Shown here: positions 37,474-46,770 of the stretch, piece by piece | Position numbering within the stretch: the first letter of the stretch is position 1 | Layout of the letters: each line of letters starts with the position of its first letter | Assembly: GCF_003001955.1 (NCBI RefSeq) | Contig: NZ_PVNH01000002.1 | Location: 620,001 to 684,000, forward strand | From: Prauserella shujinwangii | GTDB taxonomy: Bacteria; Actinomycetota; Actinomycetes; Mycobacteriales; Pseudonocardiaceae | DNA: 64,000 nt | Reading direction: 5' to 3' | The notes under the pieces: model-generated | Databases searched by the model: none | The model's input: the letters and a program-made list of their open reading frames with translations, nothing else | Told to the model about the DNA's origin: nothing | Position numbers and translations under genes: made by a program

Positions 37474-37550
37474 TGGAGCCGCCTAGGGGAATCGAACCCC
37501 TGACCTGCTCATTACGAGTGAGCCGCTCTGGCCGACTGAGCTAAGGCGGC
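37474..37550 (-). tRNA. tRNA-Thr (anticodon CGT)
   Basis: The cloverleaf is complete: acceptor GCCGCCT/AGGCGGC, D-arm GCTC/GAGC, anticodon arm GCTCA-CTCGTAA-TGAGC with anticodon CGT, T-arm AGGGG-TTCGATT-CCCCT, discriminator T and encoded CCA (37474-37476). It reads ACG codons. An intrinsic terminator follows. The stretch from here to 37684 holds nothing else that I see. Confidence 0.97.
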
Positions 37551-37684
37551 GGGGGGCGTGCCCGACGCGAACAAGTGTAGCGTGCGCTCCCCGCGTCACC
37601 ATCGCCCCCCACCCTCGTTAGGTCGACTATGACCCCGGTCATAGTCGCGTGACCGGACCACGGTTTGCGGAGGGACTCGAACAC

Positions 37685-39337
37685 ATGCGCAGACGCCTGC
37701 CCCGCTCGCTGGCTCTGCCGGTCACGGCAGCGGTGCTCGTCCTCTCGGCCACCCCGGCCGTCGGCCAGACGATCCCGACCACGCCGATTCCGCAGCCCGC
37801 GGATCCGGGGCAGGCCCCGCTCTCGTCACCACCCGCGCCGACGCCCACGGGCAAGGCGGTCGGCGAGGCGGGCACGGCGCTCGGCATGGTCCGCCTCCTG
37901 CCGCAGGCCGTGCCCACCGACGCCATCATCGACGACATGGAGGGCGACCTGCCGAAGCAGTCGGCCCTCGAAGGCGGCATGGGCCTGTCCAGCGCGCAGG
38001 CCAACTCCGAGGCCTACCTGTCCTACGAGCGCTCGATCGCCCAGGCCTCGCCGTTCGGCGTCTCCGTCGCGGGCAACGCGCCGCAGGCGCCCGGCTCGCT
38101 GGTGCAGACCGCGCTCCCCGACAACCCGGAGCCGGCGACCACCGGGTTCAACGCACCAGAGAACCCACTGCTCAACGTCGGCCTCCTGAACGGCAGGGTG
38201 CACGCCAGGTGGAGCCCCAAGCTCGGCCCGTGCGTGGGCACCATCGCCGACGCCAGCACCGAGCTGGCCAGCCTTTCGCTGCTCAACGTCATCCCGACGA
38301 TGCCGGACATCCCGCTGCCGAACCTGGAGCTGCCGCAGAACCTGCGCCTCCCCGACGGGTTCGAACAGGCGAAGGGCCTGGCCTCGCTCGGCGGCCTGCT
38401 GGAGGGTGGCGGCGAGACCAACGCGGACGGCTCCGGCTCGCTGCTCAGCCTGCCCAACACACTGTCGTCGCGGTCCCTGGTCAAGCTCGTCGACATGCCC
38501 GGCACCGACCGCAAGGCCGTGCAGTCCGTGTCCACCCTGCAGGCGGCGAACGTCGAGATCCTCAAGGGCACACCGCTGAACCTCACGATCAAGGTCGCCA
38601 GCCAGCCGACGCTGAAGGTGACCTCGACGGGCGACCCCAAGACGTCGAAGGTGGAGTACACGGCACCCGTGCTGACCGTCGAGCGCGGCGGCGAGGTGCT
38701 GTACCGGCTCGACGCGGCCAACCCGACCGCCGACATCCCCATCGGGCTGCCGCTGGCGGGCCTGACCGAGCGGTTCGGCCCGCTCGAGGACATCCCCGTC
38801 GTGGGCGGCCTGGTCTCGACGATCAACCAGGGTGTGCAGCGCGTCGGCGAGACCACGGGCAACGTGCTCGACCTCGGTGTGCTCCGGCTCAGCATCGCGG
38901 GCCTCGACGAGAAGAGGATGCCGATGACGGAGCCGTTCAAGGGCTTCCAGCTCGGTGCCTCCGCGCGGCTGCTCGACCTGCAGATCCTGCCGACCAAGGC
39001 GCTCAAGGACGCGCTGCCTGCGGACGCGGCGGAGCGGCTGCCCTCGTCGTTGGCGCAGCTGTCGCTCGGCGAGCAGGTCGCCCGGTCCTACGCCCCCGAG
39101 GGCGGCGTCGAGTGCGGCTTCGTGACGCCGCCGCCCGAGGCCCCGCCCGCGGGCGGGAAGCAGCCGCAGGCCCCGAAGGAGCTGGCGTACACCAGCGCCG
39201 CGTACTCGGCGGTGCCGATGTTCTGGACGGGTACCGCGATGCTGTTGCTCGGCGTGGTGCTGGTGGCCGCGCTGCCGAACCGGCGCAAGCCCGCCCCGGC
39301 ACCCGTGAAGCCGTCCCCCTTCCCCCGGGAGAAGTAG
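37685..39337 (+). CDS. Secreted, C-terminally anchored surface protein of unknown function
   Basis: 550 residues. An N-terminal signal (RRRLPRSLALPVTAAVLVLSATPAVG) and a single C-terminal transmembrane helix (PMFWTGTAMLLLGVVLVAALP) followed by a basic RRKP tail give a cell-surface, tail-anchored topology. Between them is a Pro- and Leu-rich extracellular region with beta-type segments (LNLTIKVASQPTLKVTSTGDP) and no known domain. It is preceded by GGAGGG 10 bases before the ATG; an upstream GTG has no such site. It is a lone gene between tRNA-Thr and an inverted repeat. Function cannot be named. Confidence 0.6.
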   Translation: MRRRLPRSLALPVTAAVLVLSATPAVGQTIPTTPIPQPADPGQAPLSSPPAPTPTGKAVGEAGTALGMVRLLPQAVPTDAIIDDMEGDLPKQSALEGGMGLSSAQANSEAYLSYERSIAQASPFGVSVAGNAPQAPGSLVQTALPDNPEPATTGFNAPENPLLNVGLLNGRVHARWSPKLGPCVGTIADASTELASLSLLNVIPTMPDIPLPNLELPQNLRLPDGFEQAKGLASLGGLLEGGGETNADGSGSLLSLPNTLSSRSLVKLVDMPGTDRKAVQSVSTLQAANVEILKGTPLNLTIKVASQPTLKVTSTGDPKTSKVEYTAPVLTVERGGEVLYRLDAANPTADIPIGLPLAGLTERFGPLEDIPVVGGLVSTINQGVQRVGETTGNVLDLGVLRLSIAGLDEKRMPMTEPFKGFQLGASARLLDLQILPTKALKDALPADAAERLPSSLAQLSLGEQVARSYAPEGGVECGFVTPPPEAPPAGGKQPQAPKELAYTSAAYSAVPMFWTGTAMLLLGVVLVAALPNRRKPAPAPVKPSPFPREK

Positions 39338-39346
39338 CGCGAAGCT

Positions 39347-39426
39347 CCCCAATGTGGCATCGGTTGCGTTGAACGCACCGAATGCCACATTGGGGAACTT
39401 CAACGCACCGAATGTGGCATTGGGGG
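39347..39426. repeat. CCCCAATGTGGCATT palindrome plus extra unit
   Basis: A hairpin (39347-39395) has arms pairing over about 22 bases with one base shift; a third partial copy (39401-39426) repeats CAACGCACCGAATG and then runs back as TGGCATTGGGG. It lies between the surface-protein stop and the convergent delta-prime gene, so it may end both transcripts. The unit is unrelated in sequence to the TCGTGAGTGG hairpins. Confidence 0.6.
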
Positions 39427-39437
39427 CGTGGGCGGGG

Positions 39438-40661
39438 TCAGCCTTCGCGGAGGGTGGTCACCATGGCTTCCACGGCGATGCGCGGCTTGACGTTCAGCCC
39501 GATCGCCTCCCGGCACTCCAGGACGGCCTCCAGGCGGCGCAGCGTCGACTCCGGCGTCCACTGCCGGGCGGCCTCCGCGCTCTGGGCGGCGTGGTCGGGG
39601 TGGTTCAGCGACGCGTTCGACCCGCAGGCCGTCACCAGGACGTCCCGGTAGAACCCGGCGAGGTCCACGAGTGCGAGGTCGAGCGTGTCCCGCTGGGTCC
39701 GCGTCGCCCTGGACTTCTGCCGCTTCTCCAGCTGCTTCACGGCGGCCTCGGCCGCGCGCTTCGCCGCCGCGACACCCTTTCCGGTACCCCCGGAGCCCAT
39801 CGCCGTGCGCAGCGCGTCCTGCTCCGACTCGTCGCGGGCCTTGCTCTCCTCGGTCGCGTCCGCCTCGGCGGTGCGGATCAGCTCGTCGGCGCACGCGAAG
39901 ACGTCGGCGGGCCTGCGCAGGCCGAGCGGGATGCGCAGGACAGCCTCCCTGCGCTTGCGCGCGTCCTCGTCGGTCGCCAGCCTGCGCGCCCTGCCGACAT
40001 GCCCCCCGCACACCGAAGCCGCCCACCCGGCCAGGGTCGGTTCGACACCGTCGCGGTCGGCGAGCACCCGCGCGATCGCGTCGGCGGGCGGGGTCCGCAG
40101 GTTCACCAGGCGGCACCGGGACCGGATGGTGACGGACACGTCCTCGGGGTGGTCGGACGGCGCGCAGAGCAGGAACACCGTACGCGCCGGGGGCTCCTCG
40201 ACCGCCTTGAGCAGGGCGTTCGACGCGCCCTCGGTGAGCCGGTCGGCGTCCTCGATGATCACGACCTGCCAGTTGCCGGTCGTCGGCCTCCGGGCGGCGA
40301 CCTGGACGAGCGAACGCATCTCGGCGACGGAGATCGACAGGCCCTCGGGCACCACGAGCCGCACGTCGGCGTGTGTCCCGGCGAGCCCCGTGCGACAGCC
40401 GCCGCACTCGCCGCAGCCATCACCGCGCTCGCACTGCAGGGCGGCCGCGAACGTGCGAGCGGCCACCGAACGGCCGGAACCGGGCGGCCCGGTGAACAGC
40501 CATGCGTGGGTCATCGCACCGGAGTCGGTGGTCTCGCCAGCCACCAGCGCGGCGGCGGACTCCGCGGCGGCCGCCAGCACCTCGACGGCGGGCTCCTGCC
40601 CCACCACCTGCGACCAGACGGCGCCGACCCGGGGCTTCTCCCGTACGGCAGCGTTCGTCAC
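39438..40661 (-). CDS. holB: DNA polymerase III subunit delta'
   Basis: 407 residues. The AAA clamp-loader fold starts VVGQEPAVEVLAAAAE; the P-loop is GPPGSGRS (lysine replaced by arginine, usual for delta'), with a zinc quartet C-x5-C-x2-C-x2-C in ERGDGCGECGGCRTG, then IIEDADRLTEGASNALLKAVEEPP and the SRC arginine finger in RSRCRLV. Its role is clamp loading. A GTG with GGGAGG 4 bases upstream is used; another GTG overlapping the upstream stop is less likely. It lies 14 bp after the MFS fusion gene. Confidence 0.85.
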   Translation of the reverse strand: MTNAAVREKPRVGAVWSQVVGQEPAVEVLAAAAESAAALVAGETTDSGAMTHAWLFTGPPGSGRSVAARTFAAALQCERGDGCGECGGCRTGLAGTHADVRLVVPEGLSISVAEMRSLVQVAARRPTTGNWQVVIIEDADRLTEGASNALLKAVEEPPARTVFLLCAPSDHPEDVSVTIRSRCRLVNLRTPPADAIARVLADRDGVEPTLAGWAASVCGGHVGRARRLATDEDARKRREAVLRIPLGLRRPADVFACADELIRTAEADATEESKARDESEQDALRTAMGSGGTGKGVAAAKRAAEAAVKQLEKRQKSRATRTQRDTLDLALVDLAGFYRDVLVTACGSNASLNHPDHAAQSAEAARQWTPESTLRRLEAVLECREAIGLNVKPRIAVEAMVTTLREG

Positions 40662-40675
40662 GGCGCCTCCCGCGC

Positions 40676-42781
40676 TCACGAGGCCTCCACCGGCTCCGGT
40701 TCCGTCGTCGGGGCGAGCCCGGACACCCGGCCCGCCAGCGTCGCCCGCACCGCGGTGCGCACGCGGTCGCCGACCTCCTCCTCCGTACCCTCGGCGTCCA
40801 CGACGACGTACCGGCCGGGGTCGGCCGCGGCCATCTCGGTGAGCAACTGCTGCACGCGCCAATGATGCTCGGTGGAGCTCGACTGCGGATCGGAGGCCGC
40901 CGGTTCCGCGTCGAGCAGCACGGTCAGGTCGGGCCTGAGCCTGCCGGTCGCCCAGTCGGCCAGCCCTTCCAGCTCCGACGCGTCCAACCCGGCGACGGCG
41001 GACAGGTGCGCCAGCGGCGAGTCGACGAACCGCTCCATCACCACGATCGCGCCCGCGTCGAGCGCGGGCTGCACGTCCCGCTCCACGATGTCGGCCCGCA
41101 CGGCGGCCGCCGCCAGCGCTCGTGCCCGTGCACCGGACAGCGAGGCCCCGGCGACCAGCTTCGCGAGCCGTTCGTCGTTGAGCGCCGGATCCGTGGCGAG
41201 CACGACGCGCCGGGTGCCGTGCCCGAGCCACTCGGCGAGCCGCGCGGCCTGGGTGGCCGTGTCCGCGGCCGTGGTGCCCTCCAGCGCGATGAGCAGCCCG
41301 TTGACCCGCCTCGGCCTGCGCCGGATGGCGTTGCGGAGGTCGGCGAGGATCGGCTCGGTCCGGCGCGAGTCCATCTGCCGGTAGGCGATCACGCCGACGA
41401 GCGCGGCGAGCAGCCCGCCGCCGAGCAGCACCGGCCGCGTACCGTCGATGACGAGGCTGTTGCCCCAGACGGTCACCACGCGCGGCCGGACGAGCCCGAT
41501 CAGCAGCGGCACGGTGGCCGTCGCTCCGAAGACGATGATCTTCATGAGCGACTGGTAGATGGCGTTGATGCGGCCTCGGATGGCGTCCTCGATCTGCGAC
41601 CCGATGATCGTCACGCCGGTGAGGAAGGCGGCACCGGCACACGCGCCGACGATGGCGACGGCCACCAGCGCGACGGCGAGGTGCGGAGCGAGGGCCACGA
41701 CGATCAGCGCCAGTCCGGCGAGCACGATGCCGACGCCGAACAGGCGGTCGTGCGGGAGCCGCCGGGCGAGCTTGGGCGCCCCGGCGAGTCCCACGGCCGC
41801 ACCGACGAACACCGCGACGAACAGCAGGCCGAACGAGGAGTCACCGCCGCCGAGGCTGGACGCGTACGGTTTCGCGGAGCCGATCACGGCACCGCCCGCG
41901 GCGAACGCGCCGACCATGCCGATCAGCAACCCGCGGACCAGCGGGGTGGTCCGGACGAAACGGGCACCGTCCCGGATCATCGCGACGACGCCCCCGGAGG
42001 TTCCGCTCTCCTCCTCGGCGCGGCGCTGCTGCCTGCCCGCGTCCGGCACCGGGTGCACGTTGCGCAGGGACAGCTCGGGGATGCGGGTGGCGATCACCAG
42101 CGCGCTGCCCAGGTAGAGCAGGCTGTTGATGATCACGACGGCGTTGGCGATGCCGAACTCGCCGAGCAGGTCGGGTGGCAGGTGCAGCGTCGTCTGGATG
42201 CCGGTGAGGATGGAGTACAGCCCGGCCCCGGTCACCACCGCGATGCCGTACGTCATCACCATGCCGAGCTGGTTGGCCGTCTCCACCTGGTCGGGCCTGC
42301 GGAGCAGGTTGGGCACCGCCGCGTCCTTCGACGGGATCCACATCATCGCGGCCGAGCCGACGAGGAAGTTGGCGATGAACAGCCAGATCGGCGAGCCGAC
42401 GATCGCGATGGACAGCAGCAGGCCGAACCGCACCAGGTCGGCCACGATCATGACCTTGCGCCGGTCGAACCGGTCGGCGAGCAGCCCGCCGAGCGGGGCG
42501 AAGATCAGCCCGGGCAGCAGGTTGGTGAGCACGACACCGGCGAACGCGAAGTTCTGCGCCATGTACGAGTCGGTGTACTTGGTCACCAGGCCGGTGAGCG
42601 CGAGCAGCGCCAGCCAGTCGGCGACGCTGCACAGGTACGTGACGCCCCAGAGCCGCCGGAACGGGCGAATCGCCAGCACTCGGCGGACTCGATGCACTGT
42701 GGACGCCTCACTCCGCGCCGACGCCGTCGCGTCGGCGGCGCGCGCCCCCTCATTCACCTCGCTGATGTGCCCACCCCACAT
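40676..42781 (-). CDS. MFS transporter fused to a degenerate dTMP-kinase domain
   Basis: 701 residues. The first ~480 are a 12-helix major facilitator unit with the loop motif GGLLADRFDRRKV. The C-terminal part aligns with thymidylate kinase (ALEG at 499-502, then AARLAEWL, VVMERFVDSPLAHLSAV, LRPDLTVLLDAEP). The kinase P-loop EGGDGAGKSTQ has become EGTTAADTATQ: lysine is T508 and serine A509, and the DRY is ERF. So dTMP phosphorylation is not expected from this copy. Such fusions with intact P-loops occur in other actinomycetes. The start is uncertain; ATG 42781 is used, with a TACCCT upstream. Confidence 0.8.
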   Translation of the reverse strand: MWGGHISEVNEGARAADATASARSEASTVHRVRRVLAIRPFRRLWGVTYLCSVADWLALLALTGLVTKYTDSYMAQNFAFAGVVLTNLLPGLIFAPLGGLLADRFDRRKVMIVADLVRFGLLLSIAIVGSPIWLFIANFLVGSAAMMWIPSKDAAVPNLLRRPDQVETANQLGMVMTYGIAVVTGAGLYSILTGIQTTLHLPPDLLGEFGIANAVVIINSLLYLGSALVIATRIPELSLRNVHPVPDAGRQQRRAEEESGTSGGVVAMIRDGARFVRTTPLVRGLLIGMVGAFAAGGAVIGSAKPYASSLGGGDSSFGLLFVAVFVGAAVGLAGAPKLARRLPHDRLFGVGIVLAGLALIVVALAPHLAVALVAVAIVGACAGAAFLTGVTIIGSQIEDAIRGRINAIYQSLMKIIVFGATATVPLLIGLVRPRVVTVWGNSLVIDGTRPVLLGGGLLAALVGVIAYRQMDSRRTEPILADLRNAIRRRPRRVNGLLIALEGTTAADTATQAARLAEWLGHGTRRVVLATDPALNDERLAKLVAGASLSGARARALAAAAVRADIVERDVQPALDAGAIVVMERFVDSPLAHLSAVAGLDASELEGLADWATGRLRPDLTVLLDAEPAASDPQSSSTEHHWRVQQLLTEMAAADPGRYVVVDAEGTEEEVGDRVRTAVRATLAGRVSGLAPTTEPEPVEAS

Positions 42782-42897
42782 GTCAATGGCAGCGTCGGTC
42801 TCGTCAGGGTAGACCCGAGGTGGGACAGTCCGCCGGACCACCGTCGAAAACACGAACGGTGATCAATTCGGCACGTGCCGGAATCGGAAATGCGGTG

Positions 42898-43431
42898 CTA
42901 CTGGAAAATCCCCGAAATGCTCTCGAACAGGCTCGAGAGGAATTGGATCGCGACGATCACGAACACCAGCAGCAGGACGAGCGCGACCGCGACCCCCGCC
43001 GATCCGTTGGAGGGCTTGCGCAGGAACGGCCTGGCCGGCTTCGCCTCCTGCTGAGCGGGCTTGCGCCGGCGCCGCAGCACCTGCGGCAGCAGCTGTCCCG
43101 GCGCCCGCCACGCGGGGTGGGGCGGTCCGGACTGCGGCGGCGCCGCGGGCACGGCGGACTGCCCCGGCTCGACCGGTCCCTCCGCCGCGTCGCCCGTGGA
43201 GCCACCGCCCTTCCCGGCCTTCTCCTCCTCGGCAAGGGCGGCGTTCACCATGTCGCGGACGACGTCGGGGTCCGGCTGGACGGGCTCGGCGATCTCGACG
43301 TCGAGGGCGTCGTCGCGGTCGGTTCCCGTGGTGGCGAAACCGGCCTCCGCCCGGCCGCTGCCCGCAAGCCCCGCGAGCGGATCGGTGTACGCCCGCGGCG
43401 GCTCGGGCGCCTGCGTACCGTCACCGTTCAC
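42898..43431 (-). CDS. Tail-anchored proline-rich membrane protein of unknown function
   Basis: 177 residues. A long acidic and Pro-rich cytoplasmic segment ends in basic RRRRKPAQQEAKPARP and then one hydrophobic C-terminal helix (VAVALVLLLVFVIVAIQFLSSLF). No catalytic motif is present. GGAGGAGG lies 6 bases before the GTG. It stands between topA and the MFS fusion. I do not recognise it beyond this layout. Confidence 0.55.
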   Translation of the reverse strand: MNGDGTQAPEPPRAYTDPLAGLAGSGRAEAGFATTGTDRDDALDVEIAEPVQPDPDVVRDMVNAALAEEEKAGKGGGSTGDAAEGPVEPGQSAVPAAPPQSGPPHPAWRAPGQLLPQVLRRRRKPAQQEAKPARPFLRKPSNGSAGVAVALVLLLVFVIVAIQFLSSLFESISGIFQ

Positions 43432-43587
43432 GCGCGCCTCCTCCCAGCGATCACGACATTCCGGTCACCGGCCGTCACAGCACGGCACCGCGTTCACATC
43501 ACAGGGTAGCGATCCACCGGCGCGCGGCATCCATCCAACGGGCAGACCTCTACTCACGCACCGTGACCACCCGGGCAACGCCCCGTG

Positions 43588-43690
43588 CCCCAAGGCCACC
43601 TTGGTAGCGGAGATCGAACGCAGCGGCGCGCCGCGCCTCCGCTTGGGTGCCGGCGGGAGACGGGCGGGCGCAACCAAGGTGGCCTTGGGG
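43588..43690. repeat. 18-bp inverted repeat downstream of topA (CCCCAAGG type)
   Basis: CCCCAAGGCCACCTTGGT (43588-43605) and its exact complement (43673-43690) enclose 67 bases rich in GC with smaller internal pairings. It begins 15 bp beyond the topA stop on the minus strand and is a good terminator candidate; no U-run. Confidence 0.6.
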
Positions 43691-43704
43691 GACAACGGCC
43701 GGGT

Positions 43705-46548
43705 TCACTTGGACTTGGCGGTGGCCTTCTTGCGGATGGTGGACCTCTTCTTCGGAGCCGGTCCCTTCGCCCGCTTCTCGGCGAGCAGCTCGGCGGCGCG
43801 TTCGTCGGTGAGGTCCTCGACCGAGTCCGACTTGCGCAGCGAGGCGTTGTACTCGCCGTCCGTCACGTACGGGCCGAACCGGCCGTCCTTGACGATCATC
43901 GGCTTGCCCGAGGCCGGGTCGTTGCCGAGCTCCTTCAACGGCGGCTTGGCCGCGGCCTGGCGACCGCGCCGCTTCGGCTCGGCGTAGATCTTCAGCGCCT
44001 CCTCGAGCGTGATGTCGAAGATCTGCTCCTCGCTGGACAGCGACCGCGAGTCCGTGCCCTTCTTCAGGTAGGGCCCGTAGCGGCCGTTCTGCGCGGTGAT
44101 CTCCTCGCCGCTGTCCGGGTCGGTGCCGACCACCCGCGGCAACGACAGCAGCTTCAGCGCGTCGTCCAGCGTGATGTCCTGGATCGACATCGACTTGAAC
44201 AGCGACGCCGTACGCGGCTTCGGCTTCTTCGCCTTGCTGGACTTCTTGCCGCTCTCACCCTCCTCGGGCTCCGGCAGCACCTCGGTGACGTACGGCCCGA
44301 AGCGGCCCTCCTTGGCCACGATCTCGTGCCCGGTCACCGGGTCGGTGCCGAGCGAGCGGCCCTCCTGCGGCGTCGCGAACAGCTTCTCCGCGATCTCCAC
44401 CGTCAGCTCGTCCGGCGGCAGGTCCTCGGGCAGGTTGGCCCGCTGCGATGCGCCGTCGACCTCGCGTTCCAGGTACGGCCCGTACCGGCCGACCCGCACG
44501 ACCACCGGCCTGCCCTCGTGGTCCTCGAACAGCGGGATCGAGTTGATCTCGCGAGCGTCGATGTCCTCGACTCCCGAGCCGACGAGCTTCTTCAACCCGC
44601 CGAGCTGGCTGACCGAGCCGTCCCGGCCGGAGTCGCCGTTCTCGGCGCCGAAGTAGAACCGCGACAGCCAGCGGGTGCGCTGCTCGTCGCCCGCCGCGAT
44701 CTTGTCGAGCTCGTCCTCCATCGCGGCGGTGAAGTCGTAGTCCACGAGCCGCTCGAAGTGCTGTTCGAGCAGGCCGACCACCGAGAACGCCACCCAGGAC
44801 GGCACGAGCGCCGAGCCCTTCTTCCAGACGTACCCGCGATCCTGGATCGTGTTGATGATCGACGCGTACGTCGAGGGTCTGCCGATGCCGAGCTCCTCGA
44901 GCTTGCTGACCAGGCTCGGCTCGCTGTACCGCGCGGGCGGCGTGGTGGCGTGCCCGTCCGGGGTCAGCTCGGTCGCCGTCAGCGCCTGGTCCCGGGCCAG
45001 CCTCGGCAGCCTGCTCTGCTGGTCGTCGGCCTCGCCACCCTGCTCGCTGTCCACCGCCTCGACGTAGGCCTTGAGGAAGCCGGGGAACGTGATCGTCCGG
45101 CCGGACGCCGAGAACGTGCACTCCTCGCCGCTGGCCGCGACACCGGTGATCCGCACCGACATCGTGGTGCCCTTGGCGTCGGCCATCTGCGAGGCGATGG
45201 TGCGCTGCCAGATCAGCTCGTACAGCCGGAACTCGTCGGACTCCAGCTCGGCCGCGACCGCACCCGGGGTCCGGAACGACTCGCCCGCGGGCCGGATCGC
45301 CTCGTGTGCCTCCTGCGCGTTCTTCACCTTGCGGGTGTACTGCCTCGGCTTGTCCGCGACGTACTCGGCGCCGTACAGCTCCGTGGCCTGGCTGCGCGCC
45401 GCGTTGATCGCGGTGTCGGACAGCGTCGTGGAGTCCGTACGCATGTAGGTGATGTAGCCGTTCTCGTAGAGCCGCTGCGCGATGCGCATCGTGCGGTCGG
45501 ACGAGAACCGCAGCTTGCGGCCCGCCTCCTGCTGCAGCGTGGAGGTCATAAACGGCGCGTAGGGCCGCCGGGTGTACGGCTTCTCCTCGACGCTGGAGAC
45601 GCTGAGGTCGCGGTCCCGCAGCGCCTCGGCGAGCCGGGTCGCCTCGGCCTCGTCGAGGATGCGCACGTCCTGCGACTGTGGCCCGCTCGACTTGAGCTGC
45701 CCGGTGGAGTCGAAGTCACGGCCGGTGGCGAGCCTCCTGCCGTCGACGCCGACGAGCCGGGCCGGGAAGGTGCGCGGGCTCGTGGCGTCCGCACCGTCGG
45801 CATCGGCCTGCAACGTGGCCGCGATGTCCCAGTACGACGCCGACCGGAAGGCCATCCGCTCGCGCTCGCGCTGCACGACGATGCGGGTCGCGACGGACTG
45901 CACCCGGCCTGCCGAGAGTTTCGGCATGACCTTCTTCCACAGCACCGGCGAGACCTCGTAGCCGTAGAGGCGGTCGAGGATGCGGCGGGTCTCCTGCGCG
46001 TCGACCAGGTCCGGGTCGAGGTCGCGGGTGCTCTCCGCCGCCGCGCGGATGGCCTGCTCGGTCACCTCGTGAAAGACCATCCGGCGCACCGGGACCTTCG
46101 GCTTCAGCGCCTCCAGCAGGTGCCAGGCGATGGCCTCGCCCTCGCGGTCGGGGTCGGTGGCGAGGTAGAGCTCGTCGACGTCCTTGAGCAGGCTCTTCAG
46201 CTCGGTGACCGTGGACTTCTTGTCCGGGGAGACGACGTACAGCGGTTCGAAGTCGTTGTCGACGTCCACGCCGAGGCGCGCCCACGGCTGGCCCTTGTAC
46301 TTGGCGGGGACGTCGGCGGCACCGCGCGGCAGGTCCCGGATGTGCCCCCGGGAGGACTCGACGACGTAGTCGCGGCCGAGGTACGGAGCGATCTTGCGGG
46401 CCTTGGTCGGCGACTCCACGATCACGAGCCGTCGCCGGCCGGCGCCGTTCGCGCCGTCCTTGCGACCGCGTGTCGTGCGGCCACCTCCCTCGGGGGCCGT
46501 CTTCTTCGTCCGTGTGGTTCCAGCCACGCTGTCCCGCTCTCCGCTCAT
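43705..46548 (-). CDS. topA: DNA topoisomerase I
   Basis: 947 residues. The Toprim start is VIVESPTKARKI, the acidic triad is in ATDPDREGEAIAWHL, and the active tyrosine is Y368 in YITYMRTDST. Instead of zinc fingers the C-terminus holds repeated Topo_C_Rpt-type units, each with GRYGPYL or GRFGPYV, then a Lys-rich tail (KKATAKSK). This is the actinobacterial form. It relaxes negative supercoils. ATG at 46548 gives MSGERD; an upstream extension is possible but has no support. Confidence 0.96.
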   Translation of the reverse strand: MSGERDSVAGTTRTKKTAPEGGGRTTRGRKDGANGAGRRRLVIVESPTKARKIAPYLGRDYVVESSRGHIRDLPRGAADVPAKYKGQPWARLGVDVDNDFEPLYVVSPDKKSTVTELKSLLKDVDELYLATDPDREGEAIAWHLLEALKPKVPVRRMVFHEVTEQAIRAAAESTRDLDPDLVDAQETRRILDRLYGYEVSPVLWKKVMPKLSAGRVQSVATRIVVQRERERMAFRSASYWDIAATLQADADGADATSPRTFPARLVGVDGRRLATGRDFDSTGQLKSSGPQSQDVRILDEAEATRLAEALRDRDLSVSSVEEKPYTRRPYAPFMTSTLQQEAGRKLRFSSDRTMRIAQRLYENGYITYMRTDSTTLSDTAINAARSQATELYGAEYVADKPRQYTRKVKNAQEAHEAIRPAGESFRTPGAVAAELESDEFRLYELIWQRTIASQMADAKGTTMSVRITGVAASGEECTFSASGRTITFPGFLKAYVEAVDSEQGGEADDQQSRLPRLARDQALTATELTPDGHATTPPARYSEPSLVSKLEELGIGRPSTYASIINTIQDRGYVWKKGSALVPSWVAFSVVGLLEQHFERLVDYDFTAAMEDELDKIAAGDEQRTRWLSRFYFGAENGDSGRDGSVSQLGGLKKLVGSGVEDIDAREINSIPLFEDHEGRPVVVRVGRYGPYLEREVDGASQRANLPEDLPPDELTVEIAEKLFATPQEGRSLGTDPVTGHEIVAKEGRFGPYVTEVLPEPEEGESGKKSSKAKKPKPRTASLFKSMSIQDITLDDALKLLSLPRVVGTDPDSGEEITAQNGRYGPYLKKGTDSRSLSSEEQIFDITLEEALKIYAEPKRRGRQAAAKPPLKELGNDPASGKPMIVKDGRFGPYVTDGEYNASLRKSDSVEDLTDERAAELLAEKRAKGPAPKKRSTIRKKATAKSK

Positions 46549-46770
46549 GCTCACCTGTTCGACCCGCCAGTGTGCACTCTTGCGGGCGACGGCGTGCGCA
46601 TAGGTGCCGAAACACGCCGTGAGGCGTCTGTCAAGCGCATCGCCGATGAGTTCGGTGACGTTTCCCTTCCACACCTAGCACGTGACACGGCTCTCGGATA
46701 TTCCGGGGCGATACGTGTCCGTGTCGTTACGGTGTGTGCCACAGGTTCGCACAAGGAAAGGATCCTCCCG

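Noticed and set aside
39438-41642. Extension of delta' upstream through the MFS fusion gene
   Set aside because: The upstream part is an antisense-like Arg-rich frame over the fusion gene; the ribosome site before GTG 40661 sets the start.
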